A stretch of DNA of 64,000 nt. Source: Hydractinia symbiolongicarpus (lineage: Eukaryota > Cnidaria > Hydrozoa > Anthoathecata > Hydractiniidae). The notes under the pieces are model-generated. The model was not told the origin of the DNA and ran no database searches. It saw nothing but the letters and a program-made list of their open reading frames with translations. Positions 53,597 to 64,000 of this stretch are shown in pieces (the first letter of the stretch is position 1; every line of letters begins with the position of its first letter). Made by a program: the position numbers and the translations under genes. The DNA lies in the NCBI RefSeq assembly GCF_029227915.1, contig NC_079881.1:25335501-25399500 (forward strand). Direction: 5' to 3'.

Positions 53597-55482
53597 TTTA
53601 GTGGTGAAGAAATAATTTAAAAAATCGTTCGGGAAATGAGTGTTCTCCCTGGGTGTTTTCTTTGTATACATTCGACTATACGGCCAAGCCCGGGATTTAC
53701 GGGAAATCGCGGGTTTTCGTTTGCCGGCGATTAACCTCCTTTTATTCAGCGTCTCATCAAAAATGAAATCATTTTTGAAAACTACAAGTCTCATGCGTTG
53801 TAGTGGTGAAAAAATAATTTAAAAAATCGTTCAAGAAATGAGTTTACTCCCTGGGTACTTTCTTTGTATACATTCGACTATACGGCCGATTCCGGGATAT
53901 ACGGGAAATCGCGGGTTTTCGTTTGCCGGCGATTAAACTCCTTTTATTCAGCGTCTCATCAATAACGAAATCATTTTTGAAAACTACAAGTCTCATTCGT
54001 TTTAGTAGTGAAAAATAATTTAAAGAATCGTCGGGAAATGAGTTTACACCCTGGGTACTTTCTTTGTATACTTTTGACTATACGGGCCGAGTCCGGGATT
54101 TACGTGAAATCGCGGTTTTTGTTTGCCAGCGATTAAACTCCTTTTATTCAGCGTCTCATAAAAAATGAAATCATTTTTGAAAACTACAAGTCTCATGCGT
54201 CTTAGTGGTGAAAAAATAATTTAAAAAATCGTTCGGGAAATGAGTTTACTCCCTGGGTACTTTCTTTGTATACATTCGACTATACGGGCCAAGCCTGAGA
54301 TTTACGGGAAATCGCGGGTTTTCGTTTGCCGGCGATTAAAATCCTTTTATTCAGCGTCTCATCAAAAATGAAATCATTTTTGAAAACTACAAGTCTCATG
54401 CGTTTTAGTGGTGAAGAAATAATTTAAAAAATCGTTCGGGTAATGAGTGTACTCCCTGGGTATTTTCTTTGTATACATTCGACTATACGGCCAAGCCCGG
54501 AATTTACGGGAAATCGCGGGTTTTCGTTTGCCGGCGATTATCCTCCTTTTATTCAGCGTCTCATCAAAAATGAAATCATTTTTGAAAACTACAAGTCTCA
54601 TGCGTTTTAGTGGTGAAGAAATAATTTAAAAAATCGTTCGGGTAATGAGTGTACTCCCTGGGTATTTTCTTTGTATACATTCGACTATACGACCAAGCCA
54701 GGGATTTACGGGAAATCCCGGGTTTTCGTTTGCCGGCGATTAAACTTCTTTTATTCAGCGTCTCATCAATAATGAAATCATTTTTGAAAACTACAAGTCT
54801 CATGCGTTTTAGTGGTAAAGAAATAATTTAAAAAATCGTTCGGGTAATGAGTGTACTCCCTGGGTATTTTCTTTGTATACATTCGACTATACGGCCAAGC
54901 CAGGGATTTACGGGAAATCCCGGGTTTTCGTTTGCCGGCGATTAAACTCCTTTTATTCAGCGTCTCATCAAAAATGAAATCATTTTTAAAAACTACAAGT
55001 CTCATGCGTTTTAGCGGTGAAGAAATAATTTAAAAAATCGTTCGGGAAATGAGTGTTCTCCCTGGGTGTTTTCTTTGTATACATTCGACTATACGGCCAA
55101 GCCCGGGATTTACGGGAAACCGCGGGTTTTCGTTTGCCGGCGATTAACCTCCTTTTATTCAGCGTCTCATCAAAAATGAAATCATTTTTAAAACTACAAG
55201 TCTCATGCGTTGTAGTGGAGAAGAAATAATTTAAAAAATCGTTCGGGAAATGAGTGTTCTCCCTGGGTTTTTCTTTGTATACATTCGACTATACGGCCAA
55301 GCCCGGAATTTACGGGAAATCGCGGGTTTTCGTTTGCCGGCGATTAACCTCCTTTTATTCAGCGTCTCATCAAAAATGAAATCATTTTTAAAACTACAAG
55401 TCTCATGCGTTGTAGTGGTGAAAAAATAATTTAAAAAATCGTTCAAGAAATGAGTTTACTCCCTGGGTACTTTCTTTGTACA

Positions 55483-55970
55483 CATTCGACTATACGGCCG
55501 ATTCCGGGATATACGGGAAATCGCGGGTTTTCGTTTGCCGGCGATTAAACTCCTTTTATTCAGCGTCTCATCAATAACGAAATCATTTTTGAAAACTACA
55601 AGTCTTATTCGTTTTAGTGGTGAAAAATAATTTAAAGAATCGTCGGGAAATGAGTTTACACCCTGGGTACTTTCTTTGTATACTTTTGACTATACGGGCC
55701 GAGTCCGGGATTTACGTGAAATCGCGGTTTTTGTTTGCCAGCGATTACACTCCTTTTATTCAGCGTCTCATAAAAAATGAAATTATTTTTAAAAACTACA
55801 AGTCTCATGCGTCTTAGTGGTGAAAAAATAATTTAAAAAATCGTTCGGGAAATGAGTTTACTCCCTGGGTACTTTCTTTGTATACATTCGACTATACGGG
55901 CCAAGCCTGAGATTTACGGGAAATCGCGAGTTTTCGTTTGCCGGCGATTAAAATCCTTTTATTCAGACTC
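55483..55970. repeat. Segment repeating 45,967-46,440 after the 7,916-bp block
   Basis: From CGGCCGATTCC (55,499) the sequence matches 45,971 onward at offset 9,528 (47 monomers), including the rare TTGCCAGCGATT (46,211 and 55,739), the deleted form GAATCGTCGGG and AAGCCTGAGATT. Domain V therefore starts with material drawn from inside the 7,916-bp unit. Confidence 0.78.
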
Positions 55971-56523
55971 TCATAAAAAATGAAATCATTCTTGAAAATT
56001 ACAAGTCTCATGCGTCTTAGTGGTGGAAAAATAATTTAAAAAATCATTCAAGAAATGAGTTTACTCCCTGGGTCCTTTCTTTGTATACATTCGACTATAC
56101 GGGCCGATTCCGGGATATACGGGAAATCGCGGGTTTTCGTTTGCCGGCGATTAAACTCCTTTTATTCAGCGTCTCATCAAAAATGAAATCATTTTTGAAA
56201 ACTACAAGTCTCATGCGTTTTAGTGGTGAAGAAATAATTTAAAAAATCGTTCGGGAAATGAGTGTTCTCTCTGGGTATTTTCTTTGTATACATTCGACTA
56301 TACGGCCAAGCCCGGGATTTACGGGAAATCGCGGGTTTTGGTTTGCCGGCGATTAAACTCCTTTTATTCAGCGTCTCATCAAAAACGAAATGATTTTTGA
56401 AAACTACAAGTCTCATGCGTTTTAGTGGTGAAAAATAATTTAAAGAATCGTTCGGGAAATGAGTTTACTCCCTGGGTACTTTCTTTGTATACTTTTGACT
56501 ATACGGGCCGAGTCCGGGATTTT

Positions 56524-58557
56524 CGCGAATTCGCGGGTTTTTGTTTGCCGGCGATTAAACTCCTTTTATTCAGCGTCTCATCAAAAACGAAATCATTTTT
56601 GAAAACTACAAGTCTCATTCGTTTTAGTGGTGAAAAAATAATTTAAAAAATCGTTCGGGAAATGAGTTTACTCCCTGGGTACTTTCTTTGTATACTTTTG
56701 ACTATACGGGCCGAGTCCAGGATTTTCGCGAATTCGCGGGTTTGCGTTTGCCGGCGAATAAACTCCTTTTATTCAGCGTCTCATCAAAAACGAAATCATT
56801 TTTGAAAACTACAAGTCTGATGCGTTTTAGTGGTGAAAAAATAATTTAAAAAATCGTTTGGGAAATGAGTTTACTCCCTGGGTACTTTCTTTGTATACAT
56901 TCGACTATACGGCCAAGCCCGGGATTTACGGGAAATCGCGGGTTTTCGTTTGCCGGCGATTAAACTCCTTTTATTCAGCGTCTCATCAAAAACGAAATGA
57001 TTTTTGAAAACTACAAGTCTAATGCGTTTTAGTGGTGAAAAATAATTTAAAGAATCGTTCGGGAAATGAGTTTACTCCCTGGGTACTTTCTTTGTATACT
57101 TTTGACTATACGGGCCGAGTCCGGGATTTTCGCGAATTCGCGGGTTTTTGTTTGCCGGCGATTAAACTCCTTTTATTCAGCGTCTCATCAAAAATGAAAT
57201 CATTTTTAAAAACTACAAGTCTCATGCGTTTTAGTGGTGAAAAATAATTTAAAGAATCGTTCGGGAAATGAGTTTACTCCCTGGGTACTTTCTTTGTATA
57301 CTTTTGACTATACGGGCCGAGTCTGGGATTTTCGCGAATTCGCGGGTTTTTGTTTGCCGGCGATTAAACTCCTTTTATTCAGCGTCTCATCAAAAACGAA
57401 ATCATTTTTGAAAACTACAAGTCTCATGCGTTTTAGTGGTGAAAAAATAATTTAAAAAATCGTTCGGGAAATGAGTTTACTCCCAGGGTACTTTCTTTGT
57501 ATACTTTTGACTATACGGGCCGGGTCCGGGATTTTCGCAAATTCGCGGGTTTGCGTTTGCCGGCGAATATACTCCTTTTATTCAGCGTCTCATCAAAAAC
57601 GAAATCATTTTTGAAAACTACAAGTCTCATGCGTTTTAGTGGTGAAAAATAATTTAAAAAATCGTTCGAGAAATGAGTTTACTCCCTGGGTCCTTTCTTT
57701 GTATACATTCGACTATACGGGCCGATTCCGGGATATACGGGAAATCGCGGGTTTTCGTTTGCCGGCGATTAAACTCCTTTTATTCAGCGTCTCATCAAAA
57801 ATGAAATCATTTTTGAAAACTACAAGTCTCATGCGTTTTAGTGGTGAAGAAATAATTTAAAAAATCGTTCGGGAAATGAGTGTTCTCTCTGGATATTTTC
57901 TTTGTATACATTCGACTATACGGCCAAGCCCGGGATTTACGGGAAATCGCGGGTTTTCGTTTGCCGGCGATTAAACTCCTCTTATTCAGCGTCTCATCAA
58001 AAATGAAATCATTTTTGAAAACTACAAGTCTCATGCGTTTTAGTGGTGAAGAAATAATTTAAAAAATCGTTCGGGAAATGAGTGTTCTCTCTGGGTATTT
58101 TCTTTGTATACATTCGACTATACGGCGAAGCCCGGGATTTACGGGAAATCGCGGGTTTTCGTTTGCCGGCGATTAAACTCCTTTTATTCAGCGTCTGATC
58201 AAAAACGAAATCATTTTTGAAAACTACAAGTCTCATGCGTTTTAGTGGTGAAGAAATAATTTAAAAAATCGTTCGGGAAATGAGTGTTCTCTCTGGGTAT
58301 TTTCTTTGTATACATTCGACTATACGGCCAAGCCCGGGATTTACGGGAAATCGCGGGATTTCGTTTGCCGGCGATTAAACTCCTTTTATTCAGCGTCTCA
58401 TCAAAAACGAAATGATTTTTGAAAACTACAAGTCTCATGCGTTTTAGTGGTGAAAAATAATTTAAAGAATCGTTCGGGAAATGAGTTTACTTCCTGGGTA
58501 CTTTCTTTGTATACTTTTGACTATACGGGCCGAGTCCGGGATTTTCGCGAATTCGCG
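56524..58557. other. Cluster of five CGCGAATTCGCG palindromes, first 3,032-bp copy
   Basis: Exact sites are at 56,524-56,535, 56,727-56,738, 57,131-57,142, 57,333-57,344 and 58,546-58,557. A one-base variant, CGCAAATTCGCG, lies near 57,536. Most are one or two monomers apart, showing the spread of this variant within the domain. Confidence 0.93.
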
Positions 58558-59342
58558 GGTTTTTGTTTGCCGGCGATTAAACTCCTTTTATTCAGCGTCT
58601 CATCAAAAATGAAATCATTTTTGAAAACTACAAGTCTCATGCGTTTTAGTGGTGAAGAAATAATTTAAAAAATCGTTCGGGAAATGAGTGTTCTCCCTGG
58701 GTGTTTTCTTTGTATACATTCGACTATACGGCCAAGCCCGGGATTTACGGGAAATCGCGGGTTTTCGTTTGCCGGCGATTAACCTCCTTTTATTCAGCGT
58801 CTCATCAAAAATGAAATCATTTTTGAAAACTACAAGTCTCATGCGTTGTAGTGGTGAAAAAATAATTTAAAAAATCGTTCAAGAAATGGGTTTACTCCCT
58901 GGGTACTTTCTTTGTATACATTCGACTATACGGCCAAGCCCGGGATTTACGGGAAATCGCGGGTTTTCGTTTGCCGGCGATTAACCTCCTTTTATTCAGC
59001 GTCTCATCAAAAATTAAATCATTTTTGAAAACTACAAGTCTCATGCGTTGTAGTGGTGAAAAAATAATTTAAAAAATCGTTCAAGAAATGAGTTTACTCC
59101 CTGGGTACTTTCTTTGTATACATTCGACTACACAGCCGATTCCGGGATATACGGGAAATCGCGGGTTTTCGTTTGCCGGCGATTAAACTCCTTTTATTCA
59201 GCGTCTCATCAAAAATGAAATCATTTTCGAAAACTACAAGTCTCATGCGTTTTAGTGGTGAAGAAATAATTTAAAAAATCGTTCGGAAAATGAGTTTACT
59301 CCCTGGGTATTTTCTTTGTATACATTCGACTATACGGCCAAG

Positions 59343-59367
59343 CCCGGGATTTTCGGGAAATCCCGGG
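59343..59367. other. Perfect inverted repeat, 10-bp arms and 5-base loop
   Basis: Arms CCCGGGATTT (59,343-59,352) and AAATCCCGGG (59,358-59,367) flank TCGGG. Most monomers carry the same dyad with one mismatch (AAATCGCGGG). This resembles a terminator stem but lacks a following T run and sits in a satellite, so I do not call it one. Confidence 0.95.
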
Positions 59368-59555
59368 TTTTCGTTTGCCGGCGAATAAACTCCTTTTATT
59401 CAGCGTCTCATCAAAAACGAAATCATTTTTGAAAACTACAAGTCTCATGCGTTGTAGTGGTGAAAAATAATTTAAAGAATCGTTCGGGAAATGAGTTTAC
59501 TCCCTGGGTACTTTCTTTGTATACTTTTGACTATACGGGCCGAGTCCGGGATTTT

Positions 59556-61589
59556 CGCGAATTCGCGGGTTTTTGTTTGCCGGCGATTAAACTCCTTTTA
59601 TTCAGCGTCTCATCAAAAACGAAATCATTTTTGAAAACTACAAGTCTCATTCGTTTTAGTGGTGAAAAAATAATTTAAAAAATCGTTCGGGAAATGAGTT
59701 TACTCCCTGGGTACTTTCTTTGTATACTTTTGACTATACGGGCCGAGTCCAGGATTTTCGCGAATTCGCGGGTTTGCGTTTGCCGGCGAATAAACTCCTT
59801 TTATTCAGCGTCTCATCAAAAACGAAATCATTTTTGAAAACTACAAGTCTGATGCGTTTTAGTGGTGAAAAAATAATTTAAAAAATCGTTTGGGAAATGA
59901 GTTTACTCCCTGGGTACTTTCTTTGTATACATTCGACTATACGGCCAAGCCCGGGATTTACGGGAAATCGCGGGTTTTCGTTTGCCGGCGATTAAACTCC
60001 TTTTATTCAGCGTCTCATCAAAAACGAAATGATTTTTGAAAACTACAAGTCTAATGCGTTTTAGTGGTGAAAAATAATTTAAAGAATCGTTCGGGAAATG
60101 AGTTTACTCCCTGGGTACTTTCTTTGTATACTTTTGACTATACGGGCCGAGTCCGGGATTTTCGCGAATTCGCGGGTTTTTGTTTGCCGGCGATTAAACT
60201 CCTTTTATTCAGCGTCTCATCAAAAATGAAATCATTTTTAAAAACTACAAGTCTCATGCGTTTTAGTGGTGAAAAATAATTTAAAGAATCGTTCGGGAAA
60301 TGAGTTTACTCCCTGGGTACTTTCTTTGTATACTTTTGACTATACGGGCCGAGTCTGGGATTTTCGCGAATTCGCGGGTTTTTGTTTGCCGGCGATTAAA
60401 CTCCTTTTATTCAGCGTCTCATCAAAAACGAAATCATTTTTGAAAACTACAAGTCTCATGCGTTTTAGTGGTGAAAAAATAATTTAAAAAATCGTTCGGG
60501 AAATGAGTTTACTCCCAGGGTACTTTCTTTGTATACTTTTGACTATACGGGCCGGGTCCGGGATTTTCGCAAATTCGCGGGTTTGCGTTTGCCGGCGAAT
60601 ATACTCCTTTTATTCAGCGTCTCATCAAAAACGAAATCATTTTTGAAAACTACAAGTCTCATGCGTTTTAGTGGTGAAAAATAATTTAAAAAATCGTTCG
60701 AGAAATGAGTTTACTCCCTGGGTCCTTTCTTTGTATACATTCGACTATACGGGCCGATTCCGGGATATACGGGAAATCGCGGGTTTTCGTTTGCCGGCGA
60801 TTAAACTCCTTTTATTCAGCGTCTCATCAAAAATGAAATCATTTTTGAAAACTACAAGTCTCATGCGTTTTAGTGGTGAAGAAATAATTTAAAAAATCGT
60901 TCGGGAAATGAGTGTTCTCTCTGGATATTTTCTTTGTATACATTCGACTATACGGCCAAGCCCGGGATTTACGGGAAATCGCGGGTTTTCGTTTGCCGGC
61001 GATTAAACTCCTTTTATTCAGCGTCTCATCAAAAATGAAATCATTTTTGAAAACTACAAGTCTCATGCGTTTTAGTGGTGAAGAAATAATTTAAAAAATC
61101 GTTCGGGAAATGAGTGTTCTCTCTGGGTATTTTCTTTGTATACATTCGACTATACGGCGAAGCCCGGGATTTACGGGAAATCGCGGGTTTTCGTTTGCCG
61201 GCGATTAAACTCCTTTTATTCAGCGTCTGATCAAAAACGAAATCATTTTTGAAAACTACAAGTCTCATGCGTTTTAGTGGTGAAGAAATAATTTAAAAAA
61301 TCGTTCGGGAAATGAGTGTTCTCTCTGGGTATTTTCTTTGTATACATTCGACTATACGGCCAAGCCCGGGATTTACGGGAAATCGCGGGATTTCGTTTGC
61401 CGGCGATTAAACTCCTTTTATTCAGCGTCTCATCAAAAACGAAATGATTTTTGAAAACTACAAGTCTCATGCGTTTTAGTGGTGAAAAATAATTTAAAGA
61501 ATCGTTCGGGAAATGAGTTTACTTCCTGGGTACTTTCTTTGTATACTTTTGACTATACGGGCCGAGTCCGGGATTTTCGCGAATTCGCG
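59556..61589. other. Cluster of five CGCGAATTCGCG palindromes, second 3,032-bp copy
   Basis: Exact sites at 59,556, 59,759, 60,163, 60,365 and 61,578 are the +3,032 images of the first cluster. Confidence 0.93.
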
Positions 61590-62374
61590 GGTTTTTGTTT
61601 GCCGGCGATTAAACTCCTTTTATTCAGCGTCTCATCAAAAATGAAATCATTTTTGAAAACTACAAGTCTCATGCGTTTTAGTGGTGAAGAAATAATTTAA
61701 AAAATCGTTCGGGAAATGAGTGTTCTCCCTGGGTGTTTTCTTTGTATACATTCGACTATACGGCCAAGCCCGGGATTTACGGGAAATCGCGGGTTTTCGT
61801 TTGCCGGCGATTAACCTCCTTTTATTCAGCGTCTCATCAAAAATGAAATCATTTTTGAAAACTACAAGTCTCATGCGTTGTAGTGGTGAAAAAATAATTT
61901 AAAAAATCGTTCAAGAAATGGGTTTACTCCCTGGGTACTTTCTTTGTATACATTCGACTATACGGCCAAGCCCGGGATTTACGGGAAATCGCGGGTTTTC
62001 GTTTGCCGGCGATTAACCTCCTTTTATTCAGCGTCTCATCAAAAATTAAATCATTTTTGAAAACTACAAGTCTCATGCGTTGTAGTGGTGAAAAAATAAT
62101 TTAAAAAATCGTTCAAGAAATGAGTTTACTCCCTGGGTACTTTCTTTGTATACATTCGACTACACAGCCGATTCCGGGATATACGGGAAATCGCGGGTTT
62201 TCGTTTGCCGGCGATTAAACTCCTTTTATTCAGCGTCTCATCAAAAATGAAATCATTTTCGAAAACTACAAGTCTCATGCGTTTTAGTGGTGAAGAAATA
62301 ATTTAAAAAATCGTTCGGAAAATGAGTTTACTCCCTGGGTATTTTCTTTGTATACATTCGACTATACGGCCAAG

Positions 62375-62399
62375 CCCGGGATTTTCGGGAAATCCCGGG
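62375..62399. other. Perfect inverted repeat, 10-bp arms (duplicate)
   Basis: The +3,032 image of 59,343-59,367, with identical arms and loop. Confidence 0.95.
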
Positions 62400-62479
62400 T
62401 TTTCGTTTGCCGGCGAATAAACTCCTTTTATTCAGCGTCTCATCAAAAACGAAATCATTTTTGAAAACTACAAGTCTCA

Positions 62480-64000
62480 TGCGTTTTAGTGGTAAAAAAA
62501 TAATTTAAAAAATCGTTCGGGAAATGCGTGTTCTCCCTGGGTATTTTCTTTGTATACATTCGACTATACGGGTCAAGCCCGGGATTTACGGCAAATCGGG
62601 GGTTTTCGTTTGCCGGCGATTAAACTCCTTTTATTCAGCGTCTCATCAAAAATGAAATCATTTTTGAAAACTACAAGTCTCATGCGTTTTAGTGGTGAAG
62701 AAATAATATAAAAAATCGTTCGGGAAATGAGTGTCCTCCCTGGGTATTTTCTTTGTATACATTCGACTATACGGCCAAGCCCGGGATTTACGGGTAATCG
62801 CGGGTTTTCGTTTGCCGGCGATTAAACTTCTTTTATTCAGCGTCTCATCAAAAACGAAATGATTTTTGAAAACTACAAGTCTCATACGTTTTAGTGGTGA
62901 AAAATAATTTAAAGAATCGTTCGGGAAATGAGTTTACTTCCTGGGTACTTTCTTTGTATACTTTTGACTATACGGGCCGAGTCCGGGATTTACGGGAAGT
63001 CGCGGGTTTTCGTTTGCCGGCGATTAAACTCCTTTTATTCAGCGTCTCATAAAAAATGAAATCATTTTTGAAAACTACAAGTCTCATGCGTCTTAGTGGT
63101 GAAAAAATAATTTAAAAAATCGTTTAAGAAATGAGTTTACTCCCTGGGTACTTTCTTTGTATACATTCGACTATACGGGCCGATTCCGGGATATACGGGA
63201 AATCGCGGGTTTTGGTTTGCCGGCGATTAAACTCCTTTTGTTCAGCGTCTCATCAAAAATGAAATCATTTTTGAAAACTACAAGTCTCATGCGTCTTAGT
63301 GGTGAAAAAATAATTTAAAAAATCGTTTAAGAAATGAGTTTACTCCCTGGGTACTTTCTTTGTATACATTCGACTATACGGGCCGATTCCGGGATATACA
63401 GGAAACCGCGGGTTTTCGTTTGCCGGCGATTAAACTCCTTTTATTCAGCGTCTCATCAAAAATGAAATCATTTTTAAAAACTACAAGTCTCATGCGTTTT
63501 AGTGGTGAAAAAATAATTTAAAAAATCGTTCGGGAAATGAGTTTACTCCCTGGGTACTTTTTTTGTATACTTTTGACTATACGGGCCGAGTCCGGGATTT
63601 ACGGGAAATTGCGGGTTTTCGTTTGCCGGCGATTAAACTCCTTTTTTTCAGCGTCTCATCAAAAATGAAATCGTTTTTGAAAACTACAAGTCTTATCCGT
63701 TTTAGTGGTAAAAAATTAATTTAAAAAATCGTTCGGGAATGAGTTTACTCCCAGTTTACTTTCTTTGTATACATTTGACTATACGGGTCAAGCACGGGAT
63801 TTAAGGCAAATTGCGGGTTTTCGTTTGCCGGCGATCAAACTCCTTTTATTCAGCGTCTCATTAAAAACGAAATCATTTTTGAAAACTACAAGTCTCATGC
63901 GTTTTAGTGGTGAAAAAATAATTTAAAAAATCGTTCGGGAAATGAGTTTACTCCCAGTTTACTTTCTTTGTATACATTCGATTATACGGGTCAAGACCGG
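62480..64000 (+). repeat. Array domain VI: ordinary monomers to the window edge
   Basis: About seven and a half monomers follow the 3,032-bp duplication. Types include GTTTAAGAAATGAG with CGATTCCGGGATATAC (two adjacent similar copies near 63,120 and 63,322) and, at the end, types resembling domain I (CTCCCAGTTTAC, TATCCG). The array continues beyond the window. No gene is present. Confidence 0.85.

Larger units (their letters stand above)
47567..55482. repeat. Right copy of the 7,916-bp tandem duplication
   Basis: I found no difference from the left copy in the places checked. The copy ends at the same CATTCGACTATACGG segment (55,483), after which the sequence continues GGCCGATTCC where the left copy continues GGGTCAAACCC. 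Either a very recent unequal exchange or an assembly duplication could explain this; the sequence alone cannot decide. Confidence 0.92.
56400..59440. repeat. Left copy of a 3,032-bp (15-monomer) tandem duplication
   Basis: It matches the following block at constant offset 3,032. One substitution was seen (C at 57,981 against T at 61,013). The left edge lies after GAAATGATTTTTG at about 56,387, where the partner has GAAATCATTTTTG, and before GTTTTAG at 56,419. Confidence 0.9.
59440..62480. repeat. Right copy of the 3,032-bp tandem duplication
   Basis: Partner of 56,400-59,440, ending near 62,480. The junction monomer reads GCGTTGTAG at 59,451 while both outer edges read GCGTTTTAG. Confidence 0.9.
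1..64000 (+). repeat. Satellite DNA array, ~202-203-bp monomer, head-to-tail
   Basis: The entire window is one tandem array. The trinucleotide GGG of the anchor GCGGGTTTTCG starts at 18, 221, 424, 626, 829 and 1023, giving spacings of 203, 203, 202, 203 and 194, and the anchor continues in the same orientation to the right end. I saw no inversion and no intervening unique sequence. Monomers differ by scattered substitutions and one-base indels; the 202/203 difference is mostly CGGGCC versus CGGCC after the GTATAC site. Both ends lie inside the array, so its true length is unknown. The pattern is that of eukaryotic satellite DNA. A centromeric or pericentromeric location is likely but not shown. 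The family is not one I recognise. Confidence 0.98.

Noticed and set aside
40967-55446. Minus-strand frames of 71-88 codons that look like a conserved basic protein family
   Set aside because: They are antisense readings of monomers that happen to lack one stop. They appear and vanish with single-base variants and have no conserved start context.
59343-59367. Rho-independent terminator
   Set aside because: The perfect stem is followed by GTTTTCG... without a T run and there is no upstream gene. It is a variant of a dyad present in most monomers.
1-64000. About one hundred open frames of 60-106 codons on both strands, many with the same translation
   Set aside because: All are the same satellite monomer read in one frame. 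The 202-203-bp unit is not a multiple of three, frames close at fixed stops such as the TAA in AATAATTTAA, and frame-breaking indels are freely tolerated. Nothing suggests protein selection.
1-64000. CRISPR-like or other prokaryotic repeat array
   Set aside because: The units are about 203 bp and contiguous, with no unique spacers, leader or cas genes.
1-64000. Canonical 17-bp CENP-B box
   Set aside because: Candidate segments either have six rather than seven bases between TTCG and CGGG or lose the CGGG half. I found no exact match to the essential pattern in the segments inspected.
1-64000. Promoters, tRNA or rRNA genes, telomeric repeats, transposons
   Set aside because: No tRNA or rRNA-like segment, telomere-type short repeat, terminal repeats or transposase remnant was seen. 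TATA-like GTATAC strings recur in most monomers and carry no promoter evidence.

Overview
The whole 64-kb window is one uninterrupted head-to-tail tandem array of a single satellite DNA monomer of about 202-203 bp, roughly 316 copies. All copies lie in the same orientation, and no unique sequence, gene, RNA gene or transposable element interrupts them. A recurring anchor (GCGGGTTTTCG followed by TTGCCGGCGATTAAAC) returns every 202 or 203 bases from the first line to the last. This points to eukaryotic constitutive heterochromatin, such as a centromere, pericentromere or other satellite block. I do not recognise the family and cannot name the organism. A representative monomer is about 39% GC, and by hand count CpG is over-represented, which argues against heavy germline CpG methylation or for a young array.

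Layout by subfamily and higher-order structure. (I) About 1-11,640: mixed monomer types, including five short copies with an 8-bp deletion, a 3,834-bp-spaced duplication and smaller 1,216-bp and 811-bp duplications. (II) About 11,640-36,740: adds a diverged type carrying TCAATAAAAATTAAAT, with overlapping duplications of about 2,430, 1,822, 1,621 and 2,429 bp (12, 9, 8 and 12 monomers). (III) About 36,740-39,650: a 1,219-bp hexamer in which every second monomer is the same type. (IV) 39,651-55,482: two apparently identical copies of a 7,916-bp, 39-monomer block, each holding a nested 1,212-bp hexamer duplication and a 37-bp slippage duplication. (V) About 55,483-62,480: two near-identical copies of a 3,032-bp, 15-monomer block rich in a CGCGAATTCGCG palindrome. 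(VI) About 62,480-64,000: ordinary monomers.

Nothing here behaves as a gene. The many 60-106-codon open frames on both strands are the same monomer read repeatedly. The monomer length is not a multiple of three and each frame closes at a fixed place in the unit. The biology visible is array evolution: unequal exchange in register at several scales, local slippage, variant spread, and short dyad-symmetric motifs that could be protein-binding or structural elements. Functional roles for these motifs are inference.
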